DNA of 64,000 bases from Verrucomicrobiota bacterium (GCA_947471985.1 CANIZL010000019.1:1-64000), one strand, 5' to 3'; shown: positions 43,744 through 52,748, numbered from the stretch's first letter. Translations and numbers: made by a program. The notes: generated by a model from the letters alone, not told the origin.

Positions 43744-44186
43744 CGAAACGCCGGAGAGGTGGAGGGTCGGCCCGGCTTGGGTTCCGTGCCGAGGTCAAAA
43801 CGCGCGATGCCCTGCCGCTGGGCGGCATCAATGATCGAAATCGGCAGTTCGTAACGTCCACCGGCATCGGCCCGAATGCGCACGACCAGATTGCTGTTGG
43901 CGCGATAGGCCACACCGAGCCCCCGTTCCAAGTCGGCCAATCCACCGATCGCCCGGCCGGCCAGCCGGTACGTGCCCCCCGGACTCACCTCGGCCACGAT
44001 CACATCCTTGGCATTCGCGACCGGTCGGGGATCGCCGCCCTGGGGCAGGCGCAGGTCGATACTTTGTTCCAGCAACGGACTGGTGATCACAAAGATGATC
44101 AACAACACGAACGCCAGATCGAGCAACGGCGTGATGTTGATCTCGTGCAACGTCACCAACTGATTACGGGCGGAAAATCGGCGCAT
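43740..44186 (-). CDS. tolR: ExbD/TolR family proton-channel subunit
   Basis: A 148-residue protein with one N-terminal membrane helix. INITPLLDLAFVLLIIFVITSP carries the conserved aspartate of ExbD/TolR that takes part in proton flow (in short form: TPLLDLAFVLLIIF). The rest is a periplasmic domain ending in a short proline-rich tail. With the TolQ-like protein it forms the motor that energises TolA. Its stop overlaps the tolA start by ATGA. Confidence 0.93.
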   Translation of the reverse strand: MRRFSARNQLVTLHEINITPLLDLAFVLLIIFVITSPLLEQSIDLRLPQGGDPRPVANAKDVIVAEVSPGGTYRLAGRAIGGLADLERGLGVAYRANSNLVVRIRADAGGRYELPISIIDAAQRQGIARFDLGTEPKPGRPSTSPAFR

Positions 44187-44204
44187 GGGGGGAGGCGGTT
44201 AGAC

Positions 44205-44561
44205 TCAGATTCTCGGCAGCCGTCCGCCGCCGAGCCAGAACAGGAGGACCAACGCGATGACCACGCCGACGCCGGCGACAAACACCGCCCAGAACACCGG
44301 GCTATGCCAGAGCGACTTCATCTGGCTCCGGCGCACATTCCCCTGATTTCGACCACACTGCGGGCACCGGGTGGACGTGCGGGGATTGCGGGTACCGCAA
44401 TGACGGCAATTCGCAAAAAGTTCCAAGCCACAGCGATCACACTTCTCGGAGCCCAAGGGATTGAGCCGCTCGCACGCCGCGCACAGCACGGAGTTGCCGG
44501 TCCGGCGGACAGGCGCCGGGGACGGTGCGGGCGACGCAGGCTGGGGAGTGGGATCGCTCAT
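44205..44561 (-). CDS. Double zinc-ribbon protein with C-terminal membrane helix
   Basis: A 118-residue protein placed between tolQ (7 bases away) and tolR (18 bases away) and surely co-transcribed with them. A proline/alanine-rich N-terminus leads to four CxxC knuckles (CAAC, CDRC, CRHC, CPQC, about residues 27-70), a double zinc ribbon. One C-terminal membrane helix follows (FWAVFVAGVGVVIALVLLFWL), so the ribbon should face the cytoplasm in a tail-anchored arrangement. This gene is not part of the classical Tol-Pal set. I do not know its function; a regulatory or assembly role with TolQ-TolR is inference. Confidence 0.85.
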   Translation of the reverse strand: MSDPTPQPASPAPSPAPVRRTGNSVLCAACERLNPLGSEKCDRCGLELFANCRHCGTRNPRTSTRCPQCGRNQGNVRRSQMKSLWHSPVFWAVFVAGVGVVIALVLLFWLGGGRLPRI

Positions 44562-44568
44562 GGCCCGC

Positions 44569-45309
44569 TCACTCGTCGTCTTGCAGGAATTCGGTTTCCA
44601 GACGCGAAGCCAGGCCCTGCGCGAAGTTATCCAGTTCCACCGTCAACACGCGCAGCGAATGAATCAGCCAGTTGTAGGCGAACATCGACGGAATCGCCAC
44701 GAGCAGACCCGCGATGGTCGTGATGAGCGCGGCGGCGACACCGGGAGCCATGGCCGCCAGATCCGCACGACCGCCGGCCTGTGCCTTGATGGCCACGCCG
44801 CCGAAGGCGTCCATGACGCCCCAGACGGTTCCCAGCAAGCCGAGAAACGGTGCCCCGGAGACGGCGATGGATAGGATGACCAGGCCCGATTCCATGTGGA
44901 GCGATTCCCGCGCCACGGCGCCTTCGAGTGCCCGTTTGACGTGTTCCACCGCCTTGATGGAGAGACGCGTCTTGCGGGGACCGACGGTCTGCTTGAGGCG
45001 GCCGTCAATGTCCTGGCACCCGTCCTGATACACGGAGTACAAGGGACACCCCTCGACCTTGAGCCGGCGGTCGTAGATGTCGAGCACCGCGGGACTGGTG
45101 CGGAATTCCTGACTGAAATGCAGGTTCAGGCGTTTGGCCCGGTGCATTTGCAGGGCCTTGGCGGCCATGGTGGACCACGCAAAAATCGAGAAGACCAACA
45201 GGATGACGATGATGATCTTCGCCTCGAAGGTGGCGAGGTGCCAGATGGCGACTAGGGATAGCTTGTCACCACCGCTGGCAGCGGCGAGCAAACCGGGGAC
45301 TGGATTCAT
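44569..45309 (-). CDS. tolQ: MotA/TolQ/ExbB family proton-channel protein
   Basis: A 246-residue inner-membrane protein with three membrane helices: FEAKIIIVILLVFSIFAWSTM near the N-terminus, then SGLVILSIAVSGAPFLGLLGTVWGVMDAF (short form GAPFLGLLGTVWGVMDAF), and VAAALITTIAGLLVAIPSMFAYN. The GLLGTVWG and T-x-x-G-L-x-x-A-I-P elements are typical of TolQ/ExbB. It forms the ion channel with the TolR-like protein. It is upstream of the zinc-ribbon gene in the operon. Confidence 0.94.
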   Translation of the reverse strand: MNPVPGLLAAASGGDKLSLVAIWHLATFEAKIIIVILLVFSIFAWSTMAAKALQMHRAKRLNLHFSQEFRTSPAVLDIYDRRLKVEGCPLYSVYQDGCQDIDGRLKQTVGPRKTRLSIKAVEHVKRALEGAVARESLHMESGLVILSIAVSGAPFLGLLGTVWGVMDAFGGVAIKAQAGGRADLAAMAPGVAAALITTIAGLLVAIPSMFAYNWLIHSLRVLTVELDNFAQGLASRLETEFLQDDE

Positions 45310-45439
45310 TCAGCTTGGCTACGCGTGGCGGAGCAGGCGGACCGGGAAACTGGGACCGGCCGGGCACCCACCGGACGAAGTGTTGGCGGCGGACGGAGAA
45401 GCGCAAGAGTCTGTTCAAAGAGAATTGCAGTTCGCCCGG

Positions 45440-45754
45440 CTATTCCCCCGGCCCGGGATCCCCCGGGCGGGTGTTGCGCTCGATCTGCAGTTGGCACAAG
45501 GCGGTCTGGGCCTGGAGCTTGAGCAGGAATCCCTTTTCGACCCCCTGGAAAAATCCGATGACCCCCAGCAAAACGGCCGGGACCCATTCCGGGCAGCGGA
45601 GTACCACAGCCACCGGCAAGGCTTGCAGAATGAAGGGAGCCGCCACCAGACCGATCAACCCGCCCAAGACCGTGGACAGCACCACCGAAAGCGCGGCGCG
45701 GGCGTACAGGCGGTCGGCAAACGCTTGGATGATTTGAGGATTGTATTGGGCCAT
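45440..45754 (-). CDS. Small membrane protein upstream of tolQ
   Basis: A 104-residue protein starting at ATG 45754 (MAQYNPQIIQAFADRLYARA). Two probable membrane helices are ALSVVLSTVLGGLIGLVAAPF and WVPAVLLGVIGFFQGVEKGF. The C-terminus is glutamine-rich and then proline/glycine-rich. It is on the same strand as tolQ, 130 bases upstream, and may be the first gene of the operon. I do not recognise the family. An antisense open frame covers it, but the helix pattern and codon use favour this strand. Confidence 0.65.
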   Translation of the reverse strand: MAQYNPQIIQAFADRLYARAALSVVLSTVLGGLIGLVAAPFILQALPVAVVLRCPEWVPAVLLGVIGFFQGVEKGFLLKLQAQTALCQLQIERNTRPGDPGPGE

Positions 45755-45846
45755 GTCGGGTGCGTGGGGTATGAGCGCCGCGGTCCACCTCCCCGGCACG
45801 GGTTCGGTGTGCGGCCAGGCCCCAATCTAGCGAGCCAGGCCCCGAA

Positions 45847-45882
45847 GGGAAGCCCCCCGGGAAGCCCCCCGGGAAGCCCCCG
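45847..45882. repeat. Three tandem copies of a 12-bp unit
   Basis: GGGAAGCCCCCC is repeated at 45847-45858 and 45859-45870, and once more with a changed last base at 45871-45882. It lies in the divergent gap between the small membrane protein gene and kdsD, about 70 bases before the kdsD start, so copy number could affect promoter spacing. Confidence 0.7.
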
Positions 45883-45952
45883 GCATCCGGGATCCACCTT
45901 GGGACGCGGCAGTTCTCTGGCCGTCCCGCAGCCGAGCCGCCATTGGTTCCCC

Positions 45953-46924
45953 ATGACTCCGGTTGCCCGCGCCCGTCAGGTCTTCGCCATCGAAATCGCC
46001 GCCATCCGCACCGTCCAGCGGCGGCTCGATCAACAGTTCAATACCGCGGTGCGGTTGATCGTTGAGGCCTTGGGTCAGCGGGGCAAACTGGTGATCGTCG
46101 GCATCGGCAAATCCGGCAACATCGGCCGCAAACTGGCCGCCACCTTCAGCTCCACGGGAAGTCCCGCCGTAGTCCTGGATCCCGTCGACGCCCTGCACGG
46201 GGATCTCGGCTTGGTGGCGGATGGGGACCTGGTCCTCGCGTTGAGCTACTCGGGCGAGTCGGAGGAACTCGTGAGCCTGCTACCAGCACTAAAACGATTT
46301 GCGGTGAAGTTCATTGCGCTGACCGGCGGCCTGCGTTCGACGCTGGCCCGCCACAGCGATGTCGTACTGGATGTTCGCGTACCACGCGAAGCCTGTCCGT
46401 TTAATCTCGCCCCCACGGCCAGCACCACGGCGGCACTGGTCATGGGCGATGCCCTGGCCCTGGCGGTGATGCAAGCGCGGGGCTTCAAGGAGCGGGATTT
46501 CGCCCAACGCCATCCCAGTGGAGCGATCGGTCGCGCCCTGCTGGTGACCGTGGGCGACATTATGCGCCGCGGAGAACGGAACGCCGTGGCCCCATTGAAC
46601 CTGACCGTCAAGGAGGCGCTGCTCGTCATGACCCGCGCCAAATCCGGTTCGGTCGTCGTGGTCGATGCCCGCGGACGACTCGCCGGAGTCTTCACCGATG
46701 GCGACCTGCGCCGGCACATGGCGGACGATCCCGAGATCCTCACCCGCCCGCTGCGGACGGTGATGACGGCGAAACCCATCCACATTCGCGAAGACGCCCT
46801 CGCCGTGGAGGCGCTGAAAATCTTCAACGCCCGGAATATCGACGATCTGATCGTTCTCAACGCCCGCCGCGAGCCGGTGGGCCTGGTGGACATTCAGGAC
46901 CTGCCCAAGCTGAAGCTGCTCTAA
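45953..46924 (+). CDS. kdsD: Arabinose-5-phosphate isomerase (KpsF/GutQ family)
   Basis: A 323-residue enzyme converting ribulose-5-phosphate to arabinose-5-phosphate, the first step to Kdo in lipopolysaccharide. ATG 45953 gives the normal N-terminus. The SIS domain has VIVGIGKSGNIGRKLAATFSSTG (short form GIGKSGNIGRKLAATF), then DALHGDLG, LSYSGESEEL, and NLAPTASTTAALVMGDALA (LAPTASTTAALVMGDAL). Two CBS domains fill the C-terminal half (VGDIMRRG..., GVFTDGDLRRHM, VMTAKPIHI). The stop overlaps the stop of the convergent RluA-type gene by four bases. Kdo synthesis agrees with the outer-membrane genes nearby. Confidence 0.93.
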   Translation: MTPVARARQVFAIEIAAIRTVQRRLDQQFNTAVRLIVEALGQRGKLVIVGIGKSGNIGRKLAATFSSTGSPAVVLDPVDALHGDLGLVADGDLVLALSYSGESEELVSLLPALKRFAVKFIALTGGLRSTLARHSDVVLDVRVPREACPFNLAPTASTTAALVMGDALALAVMQARGFKERDFAQRHPSGAIGRALLVTVGDIMRRGERNAVAPLNLTVKEALLVMTRAKSGSVVVVDARGRLAGVFTDGDLRRHMADDPEILTRPLRTVMTAKPIHIREDALAVEALKIFNARNIDDLIVLNARREPVGLVDIQDLPKLKLL

Positions 46925-47739
46925 CGGCGCGGACGGATGGGCGGCTTGGCCGTCGGTTTTACCGGAGCGGCAGGCGTCCCCGGAGCCGCGGGGGGCGGTG
47001 CGACCGGGCCCGGCGTCGCCGGCGGAGTCTCGCGCCGAAAACCGAAGTGCGCACACCACGCTTCGGTGGGCGCCCGGATGCGCACCGGCCGACCCGTGAA
47101 AGGATCGCGATAGGCCAGCAACACGGAGCGCAGACCCAAGCCCAGCCGATCCCGACGCCCGTAAAGATCGTCGCCGACCACCGGACAGCCGGCGGCCAAG
47201 AGGTGCAGGCGGATCTGATGGGTTCGTCCCGTATGCGGTCGGGCCTCCACCAACGCCCGGTTTCCGTCCGTGGCGATCACCCGAAATTCCGTCTCCGCCG
47301 CCTTGCCCGCGGCTTCATCGACGCGATGGCGACCCCAGTCGCCGGTGTCCGGCCCCAGCGCCAGGCGGCAGGTCCATTGGGTTTCCCGCGGCACTCCCTC
47401 CGTAACGGCAAAATAGGCCTTCTCGACCGAACGATTGGCGAAGAGTTCCGAGTACGGACGGATGCCGCCGATGGACTTGGCGCAGAGCAAGACCCCGGAA
47501 GTGGGCCCATCCAGCCGATGGACGAAGCGCAGGAAACGCAGATTCCGCGAACGCGCCCAGAAAGCCGCACTGGCGATGCCCTCGGTCAAGGCGACGTGCA
47601 GATTGTGCCGCATCCGCTCTTCATCGTCCGGGCCCAGCACCCAGCCCGGGGGCTTGTCGAGGGCCAGCACCGAGCGGTCCTCGTACAGAATGGGGACCCG
47701 GGTGCGATCCGGCAGCTCAGCGTAATCAGTCTTGGCCAT
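46921..47739 (-). CDS. RluA-family pseudouridine synthase
   Basis: A 272-residue enzyme that isomerises uridine to pseudouridine in RNA. The catalytic motif is HRLDGPTSG with D77. Other family elements are VLALDKPPGW, GRTHQIRLHL and VVGDDLYG. No S4 domain is seen. The last 40 residues are a proline/alanine-rich tail (PPAAPGTPAAPVKPTAKPP) not usual for the family. Which rRNA or tRNA site is modified cannot be told. Confidence 0.9.
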   Translation of the reverse strand: MAKTDYAELPDRTRVPILYEDRSVLALDKPPGWVLGPDDEERMRHNLHVALTEGIASAAFWARSRNLRFLRFVHRLDGPTSGVLLCAKSIGGIRPYSELFANRSVEKAYFAVTEGVPRETQWTCRLALGPDTGDWGRHRVDEAAGKAAETEFRVIATDGNRALVEARPHTGRTHQIRLHLLAAGCPVVGDDLYGRRDRLGLGLRSVLLAYRDPFTGRPVRIRAPTEAWCAHFGFRRETPPATPGPVAPPPAAPGTPAAPVKPTAKPPIRPRR

Positions 47740-47801
47740 CGCAGATCGTCAGGCGAAGCCCAAGCTCGCCCGTCCCTTCCCGCCGGAGTTCTCCCGCGTC
47801 C

Positions 47802-49952
47802 TCAACTCTTGGAAGTCTTGGCCGGCGGGGCGCCCTTTTCCGCCGCCTCCGCCGTGTGCTTGCGGTAGTGGGAGGCGTAGTACCGGTTCTGGTAATAGTG
47901 GTAGCTGTAGTAGTACGAATCCTTGCCCTCGAAATCGATGTCATTCAGCACCAGCCCCACCGGATGAATACCGGCGTCGTGAATGCGTTGGACGCTGCGC
48001 AGAGCGTGTTCCCGGCGGATCTTGTTGAACTTCGTCACGAACAGGAGCCCGTCGCACATCGCACCCACGACCAGCGGATCAGCGACCGCCGAGATCGGCG
48101 GGCAATCCAGCACCACCCGGTCATAGCGTTTCGAAACCTCCTCCAAAAACTGCACCATGCGCTTGGAGCTGATCAATTCGGACGGATTGCTCGGGATGGC
48201 GCCGCAGCAGACGACGTCGAGGCATGGCACGTCGGTGTTGTGGATGATTTCATCCACGGAATTCACCCGTTCCGCCAGATACGCCGCGAGTCCCACCGGG
48301 CTCTGCAACTCGAAGGCCTTGTGGACGGATGGGCGCCGAAGGTCCGCATCCACGAGCAGGGTCTTGAGTCCGGTTTGCGCGGTGACGATGGCAAAATTTG
48401 AGGCCACCAGCGATTTGCCCTCGGAGGGAATCGTGGAGGACACGGCGATGTTGCGGAGTTTGTCCGCATTGCGCGCCAGCGCCACGGAGGCGCGCAAGGT
48501 ACGAAAACCTTCCGCCGCACTTGAAGTGGGATGCAGGTGCGCCTGCAAGTCGCGCTCCACGACCGACGCCGACTTGATGTTGGGAATGTAGCCCAGGAAG
48601 GGCAGCCGGAGGTAATTCTCCACGTCCTCCTGGCTCTTCACCGAATCGTCCAGGTGATTCATCAGGAACGCGAGACCGATCGCCAGCGCCAGCCCACCCA
48701 GGACTCCCCCGGCGATAATCAGCGGCTTGCGCGGCTTGACCGGTTGCGTGCCCGAGACCGCAGGGTCGATGACGGTCATGTTTTGCAGGATGTCGTTCCG
48801 GGCGAGGTCGTACTCCTTGACCTTTTGCACGAGCAGTTTGTAAATGACTTCGGCGCGCTCTTTTTTCTGCGTATAGACGTCGTAATCGACCTTCAGACCG
48901 CTGAGCGTCTCCTTTTCCTTTTCGGCTGCCTGGAATTGTTCCATGGCGTGGGCGGTATTCTGCTTCTCGTTTTCCGCCCGCTGAATCAGTCCTTGGTAGA
49001 CTTTCTCGGCCTCTTTATCGAGAGCCTCGCGGAGGGAAGTAATCGCGCCCGACGCCTGAATGTATTTGGTGTGCTTGGGGCGGTAGCGATTCGTAATGGC
49101 CCCAAACAGGGAAAGTTGGGTGTTCAAATCCGACCGGATCCGGGCGATCTGAATGTCCTCGCGGATATCGGAGTATTCGGCAATGTCCTTGCCCTCCGCC
49201 CGATGACGTTGGGCACCCTCGGCGATCTTGCCGATCTGGTCGGATTTGCGGCGCTGCATGTCGTAAGCCTCGCGCGCCAGGATGAATGTCTTAGTCACCA
49301 CGTCCGAATTGTCTTCCAAGGAAGCCGCGCCCTGCTTGGCACGATAATCCGCCAGCCGCTTGAGCGCGCTGGACAGTTCCGTCTGCGCGGTTTCTTCCTC
49401 CTGCTTGACCATGCGAAATCCCTCGGCGGACTTCATGCGCTTGCGGTCGAGATTCTCCCCCAGAAAGATATTCACGAGGGTGTTGGCGATGTCCCGTGCC
49501 TTGTTCCGGTTCGGGTGGATAACATGAATCTTGATCAGACGGGTCTGCCGGACCGGTTCGATCGTAATGTCCTCACTCACCGCCTGCAGCCAGTCCTGCT
49601 CGACCTTGTATCGCTCGTCATCTTTGAGGGCCAACTTCTGGGCGACCCGCTCCAGCAACGAACGGCTGCGCAAATTCTGCTCCTGCGTCTTGAAGTATTC
49701 GATGTCCTTCTGCTGAAACGACATGCCGTCGCGCAGATTCAATACGCCCGCGGTTTCCGGATCGACCTGCAACACGGCCGTGGATTGAAAGATCGGCGTT
49801 GCCCGGTAGGCCCAGATCAGGGAGGCGAGGGCCGACAGGCAGAAGATCGAGATGATCAACCAACGCCGCTCCAGCATGACATGCCACGAAACGCGCAGGT
49901 GATTCTCCTCTGGTCGGGAAGTCGAGCCGGCGGACGAGAAGTTGTTATCCAT
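47802..49952 (-). CDS. Polysaccharide chain-length / BY-kinase protein (Wzc-like), module A
   Basis: A 716-residue inner-membrane protein fusing a Wzz domain to a bacterial tyrosine kinase. The first membrane helix is WLIISIFCLSALASLIWAYRA, then a long periplasmic coiled-coil region, a second helix (PLIIAGGVLGGLALAIGLAFL, near residue 410) and the kinase. Walker A is STIPSEGKSLVASN (near 505-518), Walker A' is TLLVDADLRRPSVH, and Walker B is VVLDCPPIS. The C-terminus is tyrosine-rich (DSYYYSYHYYQNRYYASHY), the site of autophosphorylation in this family. It controls length and export of an exopolysaccharide. It is the third gene of module A, 14 bases after the Wza-like gene. Confidence 0.93.
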   Translation of the reverse strand: MDNNFSSAGSTSRPEENHLRVSWHVMLERRWLIISIFCLSALASLIWAYRATPIFQSTAVLQVDPETAGVLNLRDGMSFQQKDIEYFKTQEQNLRSRSLLERVAQKLALKDDERYKVEQDWLQAVSEDITIEPVRQTRLIKIHVIHPNRNKARDIANTLVNIFLGENLDRKRMKSAEGFRMVKQEEETAQTELSSALKRLADYRAKQGAASLEDNSDVVTKTFILAREAYDMQRRKSDQIGKIAEGAQRHRAEGKDIAEYSDIREDIQIARIRSDLNTQLSLFGAITNRYRPKHTKYIQASGAITSLREALDKEAEKVYQGLIQRAENEKQNTAHAMEQFQAAEKEKETLSGLKVDYDVYTQKKERAEVIYKLLVQKVKEYDLARNDILQNMTVIDPAVSGTQPVKPRKPLIIAGGVLGGLALAIGLAFLMNHLDDSVKSQEDVENYLRLPFLGYIPNIKSASVVERDLQAHLHPTSSAAEGFRTLRASVALARNADKLRNIAVSSTIPSEGKSLVASNFAIVTAQTGLKTLLVDADLRRPSVHKAFELQSPVGLAAYLAERVNSVDEIIHNTDVPCLDVVCCGAIPSNPSELISSKRMVQFLEEVSKRYDRVVLDCPPISAVADPLVVGAMCDGLLFVTKFNKIRREHALRSVQRIHDAGIHPVGLVLNDIDFEGKDSYYYSYHYYQNRYYASHYRKHTAEAAEKGAPPAKTSKS

Positions 49953-49966
49953 GGGAGGCAGCGGAA

Positions 49967-50572
49967 TCAGAAGATGTTTTGCGGGACGGTGATGACATCG
50001 TCCGCCTCGACGTAAATCTGTTTGTCCGGATCCGTGATCCGGGCCAGCTCGTTCAGGTTGTAGGTGGTGACCACACCCTTCCGCGACAGTTGGACTTTTT
50101 TGCGATTGCCCCGCGGATTCACATCCCCAGCCGTGGAAACGGCTTCGATCAGGCTCAGTTTCCGGTCATTGGGCAGCCGCACCGTTCCGGCCTTGTAAAC
50201 GTAGCCGTTGACCGTCACCACCTTCTCCGCGTAGAGCACCACCACGCACGAGACTTGCGGGTTGATGATCCAATCTTTGTCGAGCCCGTCGCGGATCATT
50301 TTCTCGATCTCGCCGGTGCTCTTATCCTTCACATTCAACTCGCCCAGGTAGTTGAACGTGATCTTGCCGTCCGCATCGACCTTCTTTTCCACCTTCCCGA
50401 TGTCGGCCTCATCCACTTGAATGACCAAGGTATCCCCCGGCTGCACCTTCCGGGTCACCACGGCCGCGTCCTCCGCCGCCAGGGTCCCCGCACAACCCGT
50501 GACCAGCAGCAGCCCCACCCAGGCCCGCGCGAACTGACGCTGCGCGGCGCCGAAAAAGGAGATCCGTTTCAT
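49967..50572 (-). CDS. Polysaccharide export protein (Wza-like, short), module A
   Basis: A 201-residue export protein. The signal region ends VGLLLVTGCAG, a possible lipobox with cysteine about residue 28, though cleavage after LAA is also possible. The Poly_export domain begins VQPGDTLVIQVDEADIG, followed by an SLBB-type domain (VTVNGYVYKAGTVRLPNDRKLSL, short form GYVYKAGTVRLPNDRKLSLI, then EAVSTAGDVNPRGNRKKV). It is shorter than E. coli Wza and lacks the C-terminal outer-membrane helix, so the adjacent barrel protein may supply the pore (inference). Six bases follow the barrel gene stop. Confidence 0.9.
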   Translation of the reverse strand: MKRISFFGAAQRQFARAWVGLLLVTGCAGTLAAEDAAVVTRKVQPGDTLVIQVDEADIGKVEKKVDADGKITFNYLGELNVKDKSTGEIEKMIRDGLDKDWIINPQVSCVVVLYAEKVVTVNGYVYKAGTVRLPNDRKLSLIEAVSTAGDVNPRGNRKKVQLSRKGVVTTYNLNELARITDPDKQIYVEADDVITVPQNIF

Positions 50573-50578
50573 AAACAG

Positions 50579-51889
50579 TCAGAAGCCTAGCGAAAGATTC
50601 AGAAAAACGCGATTCGCTTGATAACCGGTCAGGCTCCGGAGGGCAAGCAAGGGATTGGCGAAATTCACGTGGTAGTACTCAAAGGCGTATCCCATTGAGG
50701 CCGTCACCCACGGCCGCGGTTGGTAATGCAGGGCCAATTCGGCGGTGGAGAAGTCATCCGTCCGAGCCGTGCTGGGCCGACCCGTCAGGGCGGTATTGTT
50801 GTAGTCGGCCAACTGGTACGACGTCGTCCCTTTCACCAGCCATCGCCCGGATTCATCCAGAGTGTGCGAGGCGATCAGGGAGACGGCGTCCGAGGTCACG
50901 TTCTGGCCGCCCAAATTTAGCGACGGGGACGTCCGCCGGCTGTACTGCAACTGCATCGCCGTTGCCTCCGTGAATTGAAAACGCAGGTCCAAGTCGAAGG
51001 CCGGAATCAGAATACCCGAGCGACCCTGCTCAAAGAAATCCCGATTCTCCACACCCACCTTGGCGGTCCCGGAAAAACGGGTGGTGAACTCGCCGCGAGC
51101 CCCCACGAACGTCCCGTAGGTGGCGGAAGCCACCCCGCGGGGCTGGTTGAGCTGATTGGCCGAAACCCCCGACTGCCCGTAGAAGACCTCACTAAAGAGA
51201 TTGATGCGATCGGTAGCGGAATAGTTGCCCCCAATGGCCCCGCGGAGCGTGTTGTAGTCGTACAACGCCACGTCCTTGGCCCAATCCGTCTGGTAATGGG
51301 AGAAATCCGCGTACAATTGCGTCCGATCCGTCCAGCCGTAGGTCGTCCGCAGCGTCCCCGACCAGACATCCCGCCGCCGGGGGGCGAAGTTGATCGTACC
51401 GCCCTGACCGATCACGCCCCCCAGGAACCCGGAGAGTTGTTCGTAGTTTTCGGTGGGCTCGAAAGTCAGCCGCGAGGTACTGAACAAGCCATTGGCTTTG
51501 AGATGGTTCTGCCGGTAATTGAACGCCGAATTGTCGAGAAAAACGATCTCATCGTGGGTCGCCTCCACCGCCGCCCGGTTACCTTGGGAGTCGCCGCGCA
51601 GGATCCGCAATCCCGGGGCGAAAGTGCTCTGCAGGTCGGCAACCTTGGCGGTCGATTGGCTGTAGGTCAGATTATCGGTAAACGCCTCCGAGACATCCAA
51701 TTGCGGATGGAAGGTGAAGCCCCCGAAGTCGTGGGAGAGGAAATCCTCAAAATCCGCCGCTTCCGCGCCCAGAAACGCCACCGCTCCGACGGCCGCTGTG
51801 CGCACCCATCGGGCCAGCGCCCCGGTTCCTCCCGGCGCGCATTCCTCCCCGGCATCAACCGACCGCGGCCGGCACGTTAAACTGAACAT
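50579..51889 (-). CDS. Outer-membrane beta-barrel protein, module A
   Basis: A 436-residue protein with a signal peptide (VRTAAVGAVAFLGAEA) after an unusually long n-region, so the start may be later than ATG 51889. The mature sequence alternates short hydrophobic strands with turns (LDVSEAFTDNLTYSQS, TLRTTYGWTDRTQLYADFSHYQ, SIGLG-type repeats) and ends with a strand finishing in phenylalanine (RVFLNLSLGF), the usual barrel-assembly signal. It resembles the outer-membrane proteins found with exopolysaccharide loci of exosortase-bearing bacteria. First gene of module A. Confidence 0.85.
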   Translation of the reverse strand: MFSLTCRPRSVDAGEECAPGGTGALARWVRTAAVGAVAFLGAEAADFEDFLSHDFGGFTFHPQLDVSEAFTDNLTYSQSTAKVADLQSTFAPGLRILRGDSQGNRAAVEATHDEIVFLDNSAFNYRQNHLKANGLFSTSRLTFEPTENYEQLSGFLGGVIGQGGTINFAPRRRDVWSGTLRTTYGWTDRTQLYADFSHYQTDWAKDVALYDYNTLRGAIGGNYSATDRINLFSEVFYGQSGVSANQLNQPRGVASATYGTFVGARGEFTTRFSGTAKVGVENRDFFEQGRSGILIPAFDLDLRFQFTEATAMQLQYSRRTSPSLNLGGQNVTSDAVSLIASHTLDESGRWLVKGTTSYQLADYNNTALTGRPSTARTDDFSTAELALHYQPRPWVTASMGYAFEYYHVNFANPLLALRSLTGYQANRVFLNLSLGF

Positions 51890-52067
51890 CGGATCGTAGA
51901 TTCGGGAACGGGGTCCCCGTGTAAAACAGATTCACCGCCGTTTCTCATTCCGGCGAGGTCGTGACCCTTTCCTCGGATTCCGCGGGAGCGGCAAACGTTC
52001 AATCACCGGAGGGATTTCCTCAAACTTCCCCCTCGTCCCCGCCCGGATTCCTGACTCATTCCGGCCC

Positions 52068-52748
52068 GTGACTGCCGCTGTTATTGTCGCCGCCGGCCGG
52101 GGTACCCGCATGGGTCCCGACGTGGATAAACTTTTCCTGGAAGTCGCCGGTGCACCCGTCGTCGCCCACACCTGGAAGCGTTTTGACGCCGCGGGCTTTG
52201 ACGAGATTATCCTGGTGGTCCGCGAGGGACTGCAGGAAGCCTTTACCACCTTGGCTGCCAGTCTGGCACTTCAAACACCGTGGCGGCTGGTCCCGGGCGG
52301 TCGCGAGCGACAGGATTCGGTTTGGAACGGGCTCTCGGCCGTTCGCCCGGAAACCCAATGGGTCGCCATCCAGGACGGTGCCCGCCCCTGCACGTCCCTC
52401 GAAATCATCCGCAACTGTCGGGCCGCCGCGGAACGTACGGGCGCCAGCGTGGCCGCCCAACCCGCCGTCGACACCATGAAGGAGTCCGCGGACGGACGCT
52501 GTATTTCCCGTCATCTGGATCGAACCAAACTTTGGGCCGTCCAAACCCCGCAGTGCTTTCGTCTCGAGGTCATTCGCCAGGCACTCACCGTGGTCCGTCA
52601 GCGCGGACTGAATGTCACCGACGACACCACCGCCTGCGACTACATCGGCCAGGCAGTCGAATTGGTCCCCGGATCCGCGCCCAATCCCAAGGTGACGTCC
52701 CCGACGGATTTGCCGTGGATCGATTATCTCCTGCGCTCCCAAGCCTGA
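52068..52748 (+). CDS. ispD: 2-C-methyl-D-erythritol 4-phosphate cytidylyltransferase
   Basis: A 226-residue enzyme of the non-mevalonate isoprenoid pathway; it adds CMP to methylerythritol phosphate. The start is GTG 52068. Landmarks are IVAAGRGTRMGPDVDKLFLEV (short form VAAGRGTRMG...K), GGRERQDSVWNGL, IQDGARPCTS, PAVDTMKE, LWAVQTPQCFRLE and the final DDTTACD and VPGSAPNPKVTSPTDL. All expected substrate-binding residues appear present. ispF, often adjacent or fused, is not seen. Confidence 0.96.
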   Translation: MTAAVIVAAGRGTRMGPDVDKLFLEVAGAPVVAHTWKRFDAAGFDEIILVVREGLQEAFTTLAASLALQTPWRLVPGGRERQDSVWNGLSAVRPETQWVAIQDGARPCTSLEIIRNCRAAAERTGASVAAQPAVDTMKESADGRCISRHLDRTKLWAVQTPQCFRLEVIRQALTVVRQRGLNVTDDTTACDYIGQAVELVPGSAPNPKVTSPTDLPWIDYLLRSQA

